A stretch of 64,000 nt of DNA. Source: an uncultured Oscillospiraceae bacterium (GTDB lineage: Bacteria > Bacillota > Clostridia > Oscillospirales > Acutalibacteraceae). The stretch lies in NCBI GenBank assembly GCA_900543395.1, contig UQQT01000005.1, positions 1-64,000 on the forward strand. Reading direction: 5' to 3'. How positions within the stretch are numbered: the stretch's first letter is position 1; each line of letters starts with the position of its first letter. Made by a program: the position numbers and the translations under genes. This document shows positions 22,904 through 31,801 of the stretch, piece after piece. The notes beneath the pieces were generated by a model that was not told the DNA's origin, ran no database searches, and saw only the letters and a program-made list of their open reading frames with translations.

Positions 22904-25900
22904 ATGGCCAGAAAAATGAAGACCATGGACGGTAACAACGCCGCCGCATACGTGTCGTACGCGTTTACCGAGGTTGCGGGTATTTACCCCATCACACCGT
23001 CCAGCCCTATGGCAGACTATGTTGACCAGTGGGCAGCAAAGGGTCAGAAGAACATCTTCGGTACAACCGTAAAGGTTGCCGAAATGCAGTCCGAGGCAGG
23101 AGCTTCGGGTACGGTACACGGCTCTCTTGCGGCCGGTGCTCTTACCACGACCTACACCGCATCTCAGGGACTTCTTCTTATGATTCCCAATATGTATAAG
23201 ATTGCAGGCGAGCTGCTTCCCTGCGTATTCCACGTTTCCGCACGCTGCGTAGCTTCGCACGCGCTCAACATCTTCGGCGATCACTCGGATGTTTACGCAT
23301 GCCGTCAGACCGGTTTTGCCATGCTTGCCGAGACTAACCCGCAGGAGGTTATGGATCTCGGTCCCGTCGCTCACCTTGCGGCTATCGAGGGCAGAGTTCC
23401 GTTCATCAACTTCTTCGACGGCTTCAGAACCTCTCATGAGATTCAGAAAATACAGCTTTGGGATTATGAAGATCTCAAGGAGATGTGCAACATGGACGCC
23501 GTTGAGGCATTCAGAAAGCACGCTCTCAACCCCGAGCATCCCGCCATGCGCGGTTCTCACGAGAACGGAGACATCTTCTTCCAGCACCGTGAGGCATGCA
23601 ACAAGTACTATGACGCGCTTCCCGCAGTCGTAGAGAAGTACATGGATAAGGTTAACGCTAAGCTCGGCACAAATTACAAGCTCTTTAATTACTACGGCGC
23701 TCCCGACGCTGACAGAGTTATAGTAGCTATGGGCTCTATCTGCGACGTTGCGGAGGAAGTTATTGATTATCTCACCGCTAAGGGCGAGAAGGTCGGACTT
23801 GTCAAGGTTCGTCTTTACAGACCGTTCTCGGCAGAGAAGCTTCTTGAAGCTATTCCCGAGACAGTTAAGAAGATTGCCGTTCTTGACAGAACGAAGGAAC
23901 CCGGTTCTCTCGGCGAGCCTCTTTACATGGATGTCGTTACCGCTCTTGCGACTCACGGCAGACAGGCTGAGGTTATCGGAGGCAGATACGGTCTCGGTTC
24001 AAAGGACACTCCTCCCGCAAGCGTATTCGCCGTTTACGACGAGCTTAAAAAGGACGAGCCCAAGAAGCAGTTCACCATCGGAATCAACGACGACGTTACA
24101 TTCCTTTCTCTTGAGGAGAAGGAAGCTCCCAACACCGCGGCGGAGGGTACCATCGAGTGCAAGTTCTGGGGTCTCGGCGGCGACGGAACCGTCGGTGCGA
24201 ACAAGGACTCCATCAAGATCATCGGCGATCATACCGACAAGTTCGTTCAGGCATATTTCCAGTACGACTCGAAGAAGACCGGCGGTATCACTATTTCCCA
24301 TCTTCGTTTCGGCGACAAGCCCATCAAGAGCCCGTACTATATCAATAAAGCGGATTTCGTAGCATGTCACAACCCCTCTTACATTGAAAAAGGATTCAAG
24401 ATCGTCAACGACGTTAAGCCCGGCGGTAAGTTCCTTATCAACTGTCAGTGGAACGAGGCTGAGCTTGCCGATAAATTAAGCGGCGAAGCAAAACGCTACA
24501 TTGCAAAGAATAATATTAAGCTTTACACCGTTAACGCTATCGACCTTGCTAAGGAAATCGGTCTGGGCAAGAGAACGAATACCATTCTTCAGGCTTCGTT
24601 CTTCGCTCTTGCAGAGGTTCTTCCCAAGGATGACGCTATCGCTTATATGAAGAAAGCGGCAGAGAAGTTCCTTAAGAAGGGTCAGGAAATCGTTGACATG
24701 AACTGGAAGGCAATCGACGCAGGCTTCGGCGCATTCAAGGAGATTGCCGTACCCGCAGACTGGGCAAACGCAGAGGACAAGCCCGAGGCTCCCGTTACAG
24801 AGGGTGCTCCCGCTCTTGTCAAGATGGTTAACGACATCATGATTCCCGTAGGCAAGATGAACGGTGATTCGCTTCCCGTTTCCGCATTCGAAGAGCATGT
24901 CGACGGTACGTTCGAGCAGGGCGCGTCGGCTTATGAGAAGCGCGGAGTTGCGGTTATGGTTCCCGAATGGAACGAGGCTACATGCGCTAAGTGCAACAAG
25001 TGTGCGTTCGTATGTCCCCATGCTACTATCCGTCCGTTCGCTCTCTCCGCAGAAGAAGCAGAGAAAGCTCCAGCAAACACCAGATTTGCTCCCAAGCCGG
25101 TTGTTAAGACCGATTATAAATACACGCTCGCAGTTTCGCCCATGGATTGTATGGGATGCGGAGTCTGCGTAGGCGTATGCCCGACAAACTCCATCAAGAT
25201 GGTTTCCAGAGAGAGCCAGGAGGATCAGCAGGCAGTATTCGATTACTGTGTTGCAAACGTTACCGAGAAGCCCGAGACTACGGCTAACATGAACGTTATC
25301 GCAAGCCAGTACAAACAGCCCATGCTCGAGTTCTCAGGCTCCTGCGCAGGATGCGCCGAGACCTCTTACGCTCGTCTTATTACCCAGCTGTTCGGCGACA
25401 GAATGTATATTTCAAACGCTACCGGATGCTCCTCGATTTGGGGCGGCCCCGCAGCAACTTCGCCCTACACCGTTAACAAAGAGGGTCACGGTCCCGCTTG
25501 GGCTAACTCGCTCTTTGAGGACAACGCCGAGCACGGCTACGGTATGTTCCTCGGTCAGCAGGCTATCAGAAACCGTCTTATCGAGAAGGTTCAGGGTATC
25601 GACTCGGCAGAGTGCGCTCCCGCAGAGCTTAAAGCCGCCGCGGCTAAATACCTTGAGACCGTTAACGACGGCGAGGCAAACGCAGAAGCGACAAAGGCTC
25701 TCGTTGCAGAGCTTGAAAAGCATACAGACTGCGAGACATGCAGCGAGATCCTTGCTCATAAGGAATATCTTGCAAAGAAGTCCGTATGGATCTTCGGCGG
25801 CGACGGATGGGCTTACGATATCGGATTCGGCGGCGTAGACCACGTTCTCGCTCAGAACCAGGATGTCAATATTATGGTATTCGATACCGAGGTTTACTCC

Positions 25901-26443
25901 AACACCGGCGGACAGGCTTCCAAGGCTTCTCAGGTAGGTCAGGTTGCACAGTTCGCCGCCGCAGGTAAGGCTGTCGCCAAGAAGAGCCTTGCTGAGATTG
26001 CAATGTCCTACGGTTACGTATATGTTGCACAGATCGCTATGGGCGCAGACCAGAATCAGACGCTCAAGGCAATCCGCGAGGCTGAAGCATATCACGGTCC
26101 TTCGCTTATCATCGGCTACGCTCCCTGCGAGATGCATTCTATTAAGGGCGGTATGGTTAACTGCCAGGCAGAGATGAAGAAAGCCGTTGACTGCGGTTAC
26201 TGGAATATGTTCAGATACAATCCCGCTCTTAAGGCAGAGGGCAAGAATCCGTTCACCGTTGACAGCAAGGTTCCCGCAACAGAGGGTTACCGTGCGTTCC
26301 TGATGAACGAGGCTCGTTACTCCGCTCTTACGAGAAGCTTCCCCGCACGTGCGGAAGAGCTCTTCTCCGAGTCGGAGGAGCTTGCTAAGGAGAGATACGC
26401 TCACCTTATGAAGCTCGTTAAGCTTTACAGCACCGAAGAATAA
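22904..26443 (+). CDS. nifJ: pyruvate:ferredoxin (flavodoxin) oxidoreductase, single-chain
   Basis: 1179 residues, full length for the homodimeric PFOR that converts pyruvate and CoA to acetyl-CoA and CO2 while reducing ferredoxin. Domain order: pyrimidine-binding domain I (GIYPITPSSPMADYVDQWA), domains II-III, two [4Fe-4S] motifs CAKCNKCAFVCP near residue 694 and CMGCGVCVGVCP near 748, then the TPP domain with GDGWAYDIGFGGVDHVLA near 966 and the fourth-cluster cysteines. GGAGG precedes the ATG. It would be the main source of reduced ferredoxin, which also bears on the bifurcating Hdr-Flx complex encoded at 8-15 kb. Confidence 0.97.
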   Translation: MARKMKTMDGNNAAAYVSYAFTEVAGIYPITPSSPMADYVDQWAAKGQKNIFGTTVKVAEMQSEAGASGTVHGSLAAGALTTTYTASQGLLLMIPNMYKIAGELLPCVFHVSARCVASHALNIFGDHSDVYACRQTGFAMLAETNPQEVMDLGPVAHLAAIEGRVPFINFFDGFRTSHEIQKIQLWDYEDLKEMCNMDAVEAFRKHALNPEHPAMRGSHENGDIFFQHREACNKYYDALPAVVEKYMDKVNAKLGTNYKLFNYYGAPDADRVIVAMGSICDVAEEVIDYLTAKGEKVGLVKVRLYRPFSAEKLLEAIPETVKKIAVLDRTKEPGSLGEPLYMDVVTALATHGRQAEVIGGRYGLGSKDTPPASVFAVYDELKKDEPKKQFTIGINDDVTFLSLEEKEAPNTAAEGTIECKFWGLGGDGTVGANKDSIKIIGDHTDKFVQAYFQYDSKKTGGITISHLRFGDKPIKSPYYINKADFVACHNPSYIEKGFKIVNDVKPGGKFLINCQWNEAELADKLSGEAKRYIAKNNIKLYTVNAIDLAKEIGLGKRTNTILQASFFALAEVLPKDDAIAYMKKAAEKFLKKGQEIVDMNWKAIDAGFGAFKEIAVPADWANAEDKPEAPVTEGAPALVKMVNDIMIPVGKMNGDSLPVSAFEEHVDGTFEQGASAYEKRGVAVMVPEWNEATCAKCNKCAFVCPHATIRPFALSAEEAEKAPANTRFAPKPVVKTDYKYTLAVSPMDCMGCGVCVGVCPTNSIKMVSRESQEDQQAVFDYCVANVTEKPETTANMNVIASQYKQPMLEFSGSCAGCAETSYARLITQLFGDRMYISNATGCSSIWGGPAATSPYTVNKEGHGPAWANSLFEDNAEHGYGMFLGQQAIRNRLIEKVQGIDSAECAPAELKAAAAKYLETVNDGEANAEATKALVAELEKHTDCETCSEILAHKEYLAKKSVWIFGGDGWAYDIGFGGVDHVLAQNQDVNIMVFDTEVYSNTGGQASKASQVGQVAQFAAAGKAVAKKSLAEIAMSYGYVYVAQIAMGADQNQTLKAIREAEAYHGPSLIIGYAPCEMHSIKGGMVNCQAEMKKAVDCGYWNMFRYNPALKAEGKNPFTVDSKVPATEGYRAFLMNEARYSALTRSFPARAEELFSESEELAKERYAHLMKLVKLYSTEE

Positions 26444-26465
26444 TTCTTTTTCCTTGGTATAAATA

Positions 26466-26503
26466 AAACGCCCCTTGCCGGCTTAACGGCAGGGGGCGTT
26501 TGC
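26466..26503 (+). terminator. intrinsic terminator of the PFOR gene
   Basis: AACGCCCCTTGCCG and CGGCAGGGGGCGTT arms around a short loop, followed by TTGCTGTATTT, soon after the PFOR stop. The stem is strong and the U-tract modest. Confidence 0.75.
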
Positions 26504-26510
26504 TGTATTT

Positions 26511-26625
26511 AAAATGTGTCTGAATAGGCAATGAAAATGTGTCTGAATGAAAATCAGAAATATGACTGAATGAAAACTGAAAATATGACTGAATAAAAAT
26601 TAAAAATGTGACTGAATGGTGTTGA
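26511..26625 (+). repeat. five tandem repeats with an exact 23-bp period
   Basis: Units begin at 26511, 26534, 26557, 26580 and 26603, each 23 bases apart. The core is AAAATRTGWCTGAAT followed by a more variable A-rich tail. There are no spacers. The array ends about 50 bases before the start codon of the DUF4143-type ATPase, and GACTGAATGG recurs over that start codon at 26668. Confidence 0.85.
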
Positions 26626-26673
26626 TTTTTCTTAAAAAATGGGTTAAAATAAAAACGAAAAGGGGCGGACTGA

Positions 26674-27951
26674 ATGGATAAAGAAAATTACAGAAAACGT
26701 ATAATAGATAAAACCGTCGCGGAATATCTGTCTATGTTCGGCGCAGTCTGTATAGAGGGAACTAAATGGTGCGGAAAGACATGGACCTCGTCTTTTCACT
26801 GCAGCAGCGAGATATTCATGGGCGATACGTCGGGCAATTTTCAAAACAGACAGCTTGCACAGATGTCGCCGAATCTTATATTGGACGGTAAAACTCCGAG
26901 ACTTATAGACGAGTGGCAGGAGGTTCCGCCGATATGGGATGCGGTCAGATATGAGGTAGACCGAAGAGGCAAAAATGGACAGTTTATTTTGACGGGTTCC
27001 GCAACGCCGAATCATAAAGGGATAATGCACAGCGGAGCCGGAAGAATTGCGAAAATCCGTATGCATACAATGTCTCTTTATGAGTCCGGAGATTCAAGCG
27101 GTGTTGTTTCGCTGTCCGAGCTTTGCAGAGGAATTTTTACGCCGTCAATGACAGGAGAAGTCAGTCTGAAAAATATAATCGAATTGATTATACGCGGCGG
27201 ATGGCCGGGCAGTCTCGGCGGCGGAATATATGAAGCACCTGTTCCAGCAAACGAATATTTAAATGCCGTTATCGACGATGACGTTTACAGAATTGACGGA
27301 ATAAGGCGCGACAGTGTAAAAATGCGTTTGCTTTTAAGGTCGCTTGCAAGAAACGAGAGCATGACCGTGTCGAATAAAACGCTTGTAAACGATATAAAAA
27401 TAATTGACGACGGGGAAGTCGATTCGAATACGGTCGGTGCATATCTCAACGTTTTCAACAGACTGTTTATTACCGAAAATCAGCCCCCGTTTTCTTCCGG
27501 CATCCGGTCGTCGGTCAGAATAAAGCAGGCGGAGAAACGCCATTTTACAGACCCGTCCCTTGCATGCGCGTTGTTAAACGTTACGGCCGAAAGTCTTTTG
27601 AATGACCTTGAAACGCTGGGCTTTTTGTTCGAATCTCTCTGCGAACGCGATTTGCGTATATACGCGCAGTCCTTCGGAGGTAAGCTTTATCATTATCAGG
27701 ATTATAAAAACAATGAAATAGACGCGGTTGTTGAGCTTCCCGACGGAAACTGGTGTGCGTTTGAAATAAAACTCGGCGCAAATCAGATAGATTCGGCGGC
27801 GGAGAATTTAATAAAAATCAGCGAGCAGATAAGAGAAGAGCCTAAGGGAAAACCGCCCGTACTTCTCGGAGTTATATGCGGACTTTCAAACGCTTCATAT
27901 CAAAGACCCGACGGCGTTTATGTCATTCCGATAACCGCGCTGAAAGACTGA
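26674..27951 (+). CDS. ATP-binding DUF4143-type protein
   Basis: 425 residues. Walker A is IEGTKWCGKTWT near residue 30 and Walker B-like LIDEWQEVPPIWDAVRYE near residue 77. FILTGSATP resembles a sensor motif. The C-terminal half is DUF4143-like, with EIDAVVELPDGNWCAFEIKLG near residue 350 as the degenerate nuclease-type motif. The role is unknown. It is the same family as the ATPase at 19.2-20.5 kb but clearly diverged. A GGGGCGG site precedes the ATG, and a 23-bp tandem array lies upstream. It ends immediately adjacent to the stop of a convergent lipoprotein gene. Confidence 0.87.
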   Translation: MDKENYRKRIIDKTVAEYLSMFGAVCIEGTKWCGKTWTSSFHCSSEIFMGDTSGNFQNRQLAQMSPNLILDGKTPRLIDEWQEVPPIWDAVRYEVDRRGKNGQFILTGSATPNHKGIMHSGAGRIAKIRMHTMSLYESGDSSGVVSLSELCRGIFTPSMTGEVSLKNIIELIIRGGWPGSLGGGIYEAPVPANEYLNAVIDDDVYRIDGIRRDSVKMRLLLRSLARNESMTVSNKTLVNDIKIIDDGEVDSNTVGAYLNVFNRLFITENQPPFSSGIRSSVRIKQAEKRHFTDPSLACALLNVTAESLLNDLETLGFLFESLCERDLRIYAQSFGGKLYHYQDYKNNEIDAVVELPDGNWCAFEIKLGANQIDSAAENLIKISEQIREEPKGKPPVLLGVICGLSNASYQRPDGVYVIPITALKD

Positions 27952-28479
27952 TCAGCTTTTAAGACTTATCGTCTCAGTCTCAAAGTATTCGCACGAAAAT
28001 GAAATAAACAGATTGTTCGACGAATATGTATATCTGTAATGTCCGAATTCGTATGTTTTATAGCATTCCTTAAAGTAATTCGCCGTGTCTGTCACGCAGA
28101 TTTCCTTTAATACGGATTCGGTTTCGTCGTCGGAGGCGAGCGCGAAAACATTGCTTATAGTACGGCACAGCTGCAAATATTCGTTATATCCGCCGTCCTT
28201 GCTAAGCGTTTTATACGAGGCTGTCGCGGTTACTCCCGTAACAAGTCCGTCGTCGGTTGTCAGCGACAGAATCACGTCGTCCTTGTCTTTCAACGAGAGA
28301 AAGACGTGATACGCGTCGTTATAAAAAATGAGGTCGAGAAAGCTGTATTTATACCTCTCGTCCGCTTCTCCGAGCGCGTTTGAAAGCTCCTGCCAGTCAA
28401 GCTCGCGTGTTGAAGTACACGACGAAAACGCAGACAGGCAAATTAACAGAACAAGAAACAGAGAAATAAATTTTTTCAT
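27952..28479 (-). CDS. putative lipoprotein of unknown function
   Basis: 175 residues. A lipoprotein signal peptide (MKKFISLFLVLLICLSAFSSC) ends in a lipobox-like FSSC with Cys 21. The mature part is acidic, with alternating strands and no recognised domain. It is expected on the outer face of the cytoplasmic membrane. It lies downstream of spoIIE on the same strand, separated by a hairpin that overlaps the region before its ribosome binding site, and is convergent with the ATPase gene. Confidence 0.7.
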   Translation of the reverse strand: MKKFISLFLVLLICLSAFSSCTSTRELDWQELSNALGEADERYKYSFLDLIFYNDAYHVFLSLKDKDDVILSLTTDDGLVTGVTATASYKTLSKDGGYNEYLQLCRTISNVFALASDDETESVLKEICVTDTANYFKECYKTYEFGHYRYTYSSNNLFISFSCEYFETETISLKS

Positions 28480-28486
28480 AAAATCA

Positions 28487-28513
28487 CCCGTAACAGTATA
28501 TGACCGTTACGGG
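28487..28513 (-). terminator. hairpin between spoIIE and the lipoprotein gene
   Basis: CCCGTAAC and GTTACGGG arms, followed on the minus strand by TGATTTTATG, which is also the ribosome binding region and start codon of the lipoprotein gene. It could terminate spoIIE transcripts or regulate the lipoprotein gene. Confidence 0.5.
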
Positions 28514-28518
28514 TTTGT

Positions 28519-30846
28519 TTATGCGTTCTTTGTAAGTATCGCGGCGACTACGGTTATATCGTCGTGTTTTTTTGAGTCGTCAAAAGCGAGTGCGGATTTT
28601 GCAAGCTGTTTTGAAGCAATTTCGCCGTCTGTCGTTTCGTCGCTCATCAGAATCTCCCTGAACCGCTCCTTTGCGTTCTCGCTCACGCCGTCGGACATCA
28701 TGACTATTTTATCGCCGTCGCCTATCGTTACCGCGCTTTTTTCAAACGTTATGTTGCGTAGGATTCCTATCGGCATGGACGGCTTTTCGATTTTAATTAA
28801 TTTCTTCTTTTTGGCCGCATAAGAAAACGACGCGCCCGCTTTGTAAAATACGCACCTGCCCGTGTATAAATCGACACAGCAGATGTCGAGCGTTGAAATT
28901 GATTCCTCCCTCGAGCGTATCATCATTGACGAATTGACTATATTTAAAACGCTGTCGGAGTCAAAGCCCGAGCGCATGAGCGCGGACGTTATCGCGCCCG
29001 TCATGACGGAATCGACTGCCGCGCGCTTGCCCGTTCCCATGCCGTCGGAGATTATTATAATGAAATTGCCCTTGCCGTCTAAAAAACAGTCGTACGTATC
29101 TCCGCACAGGCACTCGCCGTCGGAAACGAACTGATAGCCGCCGTAGTTTACGGAGTATACGGTTTTTTCGCATATATTAACGCATGTAACCGAGTCGGAA
29201 ATCTCCGAAACCACGGGTTCCTCCATTGAAATGCCGAGAATTGATGAAATTTTTTTTCCGATTAATTTAAACGAGTCAAAATCCTTCGGCAGTGCAAGGT
29301 ACAGTTCGCAGAACAATCTGCCGTTTGAAATAAACACGCCCGAGCTTATCACGTTGAGGTTCATATCGTTTGATAAAACGTCGTTGAGCAGGCTTGAACG
29401 TTCGGGGTCGAACTGTTCGCTTCTTTCGATTTTTTGCGCCATGTCTGAAAAGAAATCGGATATCGTCGAGAATTGATCGGCGACTATACTGCCCGTCATT
29501 GCAAGGGATGAAAGGGAGGAAAATTCACCGCAGAATTTACTGTACAAAGCGTTTATTTTTGAATACAGAGCGTGAAAATTTACGCATATCCCTGAGTTTT
29601 TTGATATCTCCTCTTCTGTAAGTCCCGACTTTACGCCCGACGCCGTATCTTTTATGATTTTTCTTACCGTATCTTTATTTTCACCCCAGCAGTTCGAATA
29701 TCTTTCACACGAAATGCAGACTCCCGTTTTAATCTCCTCGGCGTAATTTCTGACTCCCGGTTCGTTTCGTCTTTCGAATATTTTAAGCACGCTTCTGACG
29801 CAGGAGGATACGTTTTCCATTGCGTTCGAAGCGGAGGTAAGCCTCATTTTCAGAGCCGATCTCTGACTTAACATATATTCGCCCGAGTCCGCGACCGAAA
29901 AGCAGGTTTCGACCTTCTGCGCGAGGAATTGAGGCATGAGCATGAACAGCACTCCGCCTATCGTTATGTCGTAAATTACGTTTAACGCCTGTGTCCACGG
30001 AGCGAGCGGGAGAGCCATTATTCCGACCGTGAGAATAAATATAACCGTTGTGACGAATCTGTTTTTTCGTCCGAATATTCCTGCGAGGAGTCCGCCCAGG
30101 GCAAAACCTCCTGCGAGAAACGACATTGAATCCGCAAGCGACAGCGTAACTCCCGCACAGATTCCCGCAAGCGAACCTCCGCGTTCGGCGGCGTATGACG
30201 CGGCGCATAAAACGATGAACGATGAGATTATTCCGGCGGGGGAGACAGTGAAAATTTTAATCGGGTTAAGCGAGATTATCATTTCGCTCATAATGATAAG
30301 TACGGACGCGGTTTCGATCGGAGTCAGACGTGAAAAACAGCGTTTTTCTTTATTGATATTCAGAGCGATAAACGTAAAATATGCGCTTGCCCCTCCCGCC
30401 GCCGATTCGGCAAGATAGAGCAGAATATCCGAAAACTTTATACCCGAGGCTATCGAAATAACAGTTCCCGTTGAAAAAATCGCGATTGCCGCCGAAATCG
30501 GCACGTAAAACTTCGCTCGTTTTCTTGTAAGAATGCTTTTACCCGCAATTGCGCCGACTGTCGCTATTACACACGCTGCAATATATCTCAGCGTCATCAC
30601 GTCGCGTGAAAAATTTATAACATATCCGAGACATGCTCCGATTGCCGCCGCCGGCACGAACTGAACAGGCACCGCGGGTATAAACGAAACCGCGAACGGA
30701 GACAGAGTCGTAAAAATCCGTCCCGACGCCGTAAGCGCTCCCAAAAGAAAATATAACGTGTATTTAAAAAGACCCGTTGCCGCAGCCGATTTAAAATCCG
30801 AATTTATTTTTTTTGTGTTAATCCTTATTTTTTCCAAATTCCTCAC
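28519..30846 (-). CDS. spoIIE: stage II sporulation protein E (PP2C phosphatase)
   Basis: 775 residues, close to other SpoIIE proteins. The N-terminal 300 residues are hydrophobic with about ten membrane segments. A central regulatory/oligomerisation region follows, and the C-terminal PP2C domain has FIIIISDGMGTGKRAA near residue 605 and KIVMMSDGVSENAKERF near residue 725, with the metal-binding Asp residues. SpoIIE dephosphorylates SpoIIAA to release sigma-F in the forespore and takes part in polar septation. The start is a GTG with no strong Shine-Dalgarno. The upstream promoter has the unusual 21-base spacing known for Spo0A-activated promoters. Confidence 0.95.
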   Translation of the reverse strand: MRNLEKIRINTKKINSDFKSAAATGLFKYTLYFLLGALTASGRIFTTLSPFAVSFIPAVPVQFVPAAAIGACLGYVINFSRDVMTLRYIAACVIATVGAIAGKSILTRKRAKFYVPISAAIAIFSTGTVISIASGIKFSDILLYLAESAAGGASAYFTFIALNINKEKRCFSRLTPIETASVLIIMSEMIISLNPIKIFTVSPAGIISSFIVLCAASYAAERGGSLAGICAGVTLSLADSMSFLAGGFALGGLLAGIFGRKNRFVTTVIFILTVGIMALPLAPWTQALNVIYDITIGGVLFMLMPQFLAQKVETCFSVADSGEYMLSQRSALKMRLTSASNAMENVSSCVRSVLKIFERRNEPGVRNYAEEIKTGVCISCERYSNCWGENKDTVRKIIKDTASGVKSGLTEEEISKNSGICVNFHALYSKINALYSKFCGEFSSLSSLAMTGSIVADQFSTISDFFSDMAQKIERSEQFDPERSSLLNDVLSNDMNLNVISSGVFISNGRLFCELYLALPKDFDSFKLIGKKISSILGISMEEPVVSEISDSVTCVNICEKTVYSVNYGGYQFVSDGECLCGDTYDCFLDGKGNFIIIISDGMGTGKRAAVDSVMTGAITSALMRSGFDSDSVLNIVNSSMMIRSREESISTLDICCVDLYTGRCVFYKAGASFSYAAKKKKLIKIEKPSMPIGILRNITFEKSAVTIGDGDKIVMMSDGVSENAKERFREILMSDETTDGEIASKQLAKSALAFDDSKKHDDITVVAAILTKNA

Positions 30847-30867
30847 CGCTTTTTTATTTATGTTTCA

Positions 30868-30900
30868 ATTATAATTAAAGACATGGCAAAAATATGTCAA
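30868..30900 (-). promoter_or_regulatory. spoIIE promoter with 21-bp spacer
   Basis: On the minus strand, consensus TTGACA (30895-30900) and consensus TATAAT (30868-30873) are separated by 21 bases. That is too far for unaided sigma-A, but matches the unusual spacing described for Bacillus spoIIE and spoIIG promoters activated by Spo0A~P. No clear TGTCGAA box was found. Confidence 0.7.
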
Positions 30901-31027
30901 TTTGTGTGCCGATAATAAAAAAATACTGAATATATCAATAAAAAATTTCGTTCCGCTATTGAAAAATAAGGCGGTTATTGTTAAAATATATAGATATCAA
31001 TAATATAAAGCGAGTTTTGATTTTATT

Positions 31028-31795
31028 ATGATAAATGAAGAAAACGAAGGTCGTTTCAGCGACGTTATAATAGGAAAAAATGCGGTTAAGGAAGCCCTTA
31101 AATCGGGCAGACCCGCCGACAGACTCATAATCGAGAGAGGGGAGCATAAAAATTCGCTCGCGCCTATCGTCTCGATGTGTAAGGATATGGGTATTCCCGT
31201 AAAGGAAGCCGACGGGAAAAAGCTTGATTTTTTAAGCGGACACGGCAATCATCAGGGTGTTATTCTTATCGCTGCGGCGCACGAATACGCGTCGATCGAT
31301 GATATTTTCGCCCTCGCCGAGGAAAGAAACGAAAAACCGTTTATAATAATATGCGACAGACTCGAGGATCCGCATAACCTCGGCGCGGTCATCAGAAGCG
31401 CGGAGGCTGCCGGCGCACACGGAGTTATTGTTCCGAACAGACGAAGCGTCGGACTCAACGGAACTGTCGGCAAGGCAAGTGCGGGCGCGCTCGAATACGT
31501 ACCAGTCGTAAGGGTCGCGAATATAAACTCTGCTGTCGCGGAGCTTAAAAAACGCGGAGTCTGGGTTTACGCCGCCGATATGGACGGGGAGCCTTATTAT
31601 AAAACGGACATGAGCGGATCGGTCGCAATTATAGTCGGAAACGAGGGAGGCGGAGTCAGCCGTCTTGTCAGGGAGAATTCCGACGCGGTCGTAAGTATTC
31701 CGATGCACGGCAAAATAAATTCTCTCAACGCTTCCGTAGCGGCGGGAATACTGATGTTTGAGATTGCAAAGACAAGAAATATTACCGATAGGTGA
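31028..31795 (+). CDS. rlmB: 23S rRNA (guanosine-2'-O-)methyltransferase RlmB-type, SpoU family
   Basis: 255 residues. An N-terminal L30e-like RNA-binding domain (VIIGKNAVKEALKSGRPADRLIIE) is followed by a SPOUT domain with the three motifs DPHNLGAVIRSAEAAGAHGVI, IIVGNEGGGVSRLV and IPMHGKINSLNASVAAGI. It would methylate a 23S rRNA ribose using SAM. The G2251 specificity is inferred from family resemblance to RlmB/TrmH. A divergent spoIIE lies upstream, and the large membrane protein gene starts seven bases downstream. Confidence 0.93.
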   Translation: MINEENEGRFSDVIIGKNAVKEALKSGRPADRLIIERGEHKNSLAPIVSMCKDMGIPVKEADGKKLDFLSGHGNHQGVILIAAAHEYASIDDIFALAEERNEKPFIIICDRLEDPHNLGAVIRSAEAAGAHGVIVPNRRSVGLNGTVGKASAGALEYVPVVRVANINSAVAELKKRGVWVYAADMDGEPYYKTDMSGSVAIIVGNEGGGVSRLVRENSDAVVSIPMHGKINSLNASVAAGILMFEIAKTRNITDR

Positions 31796-31801
31796 GTTTA
31801 A

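Noticed and set aside
22883..23956. 357-residue open frame antisense to the PFOR gene
   Set aside because: It is the mirror of a clearly coding gene with strong codon bias; its translation has no recognisable features and no ribosome binding site. The same applies to the antisense frame at 25412-26404.
26511..26625. CRISPR-like array
   Set aside because: The 23-bp units are contiguous, without spacers, and no cas genes are present.
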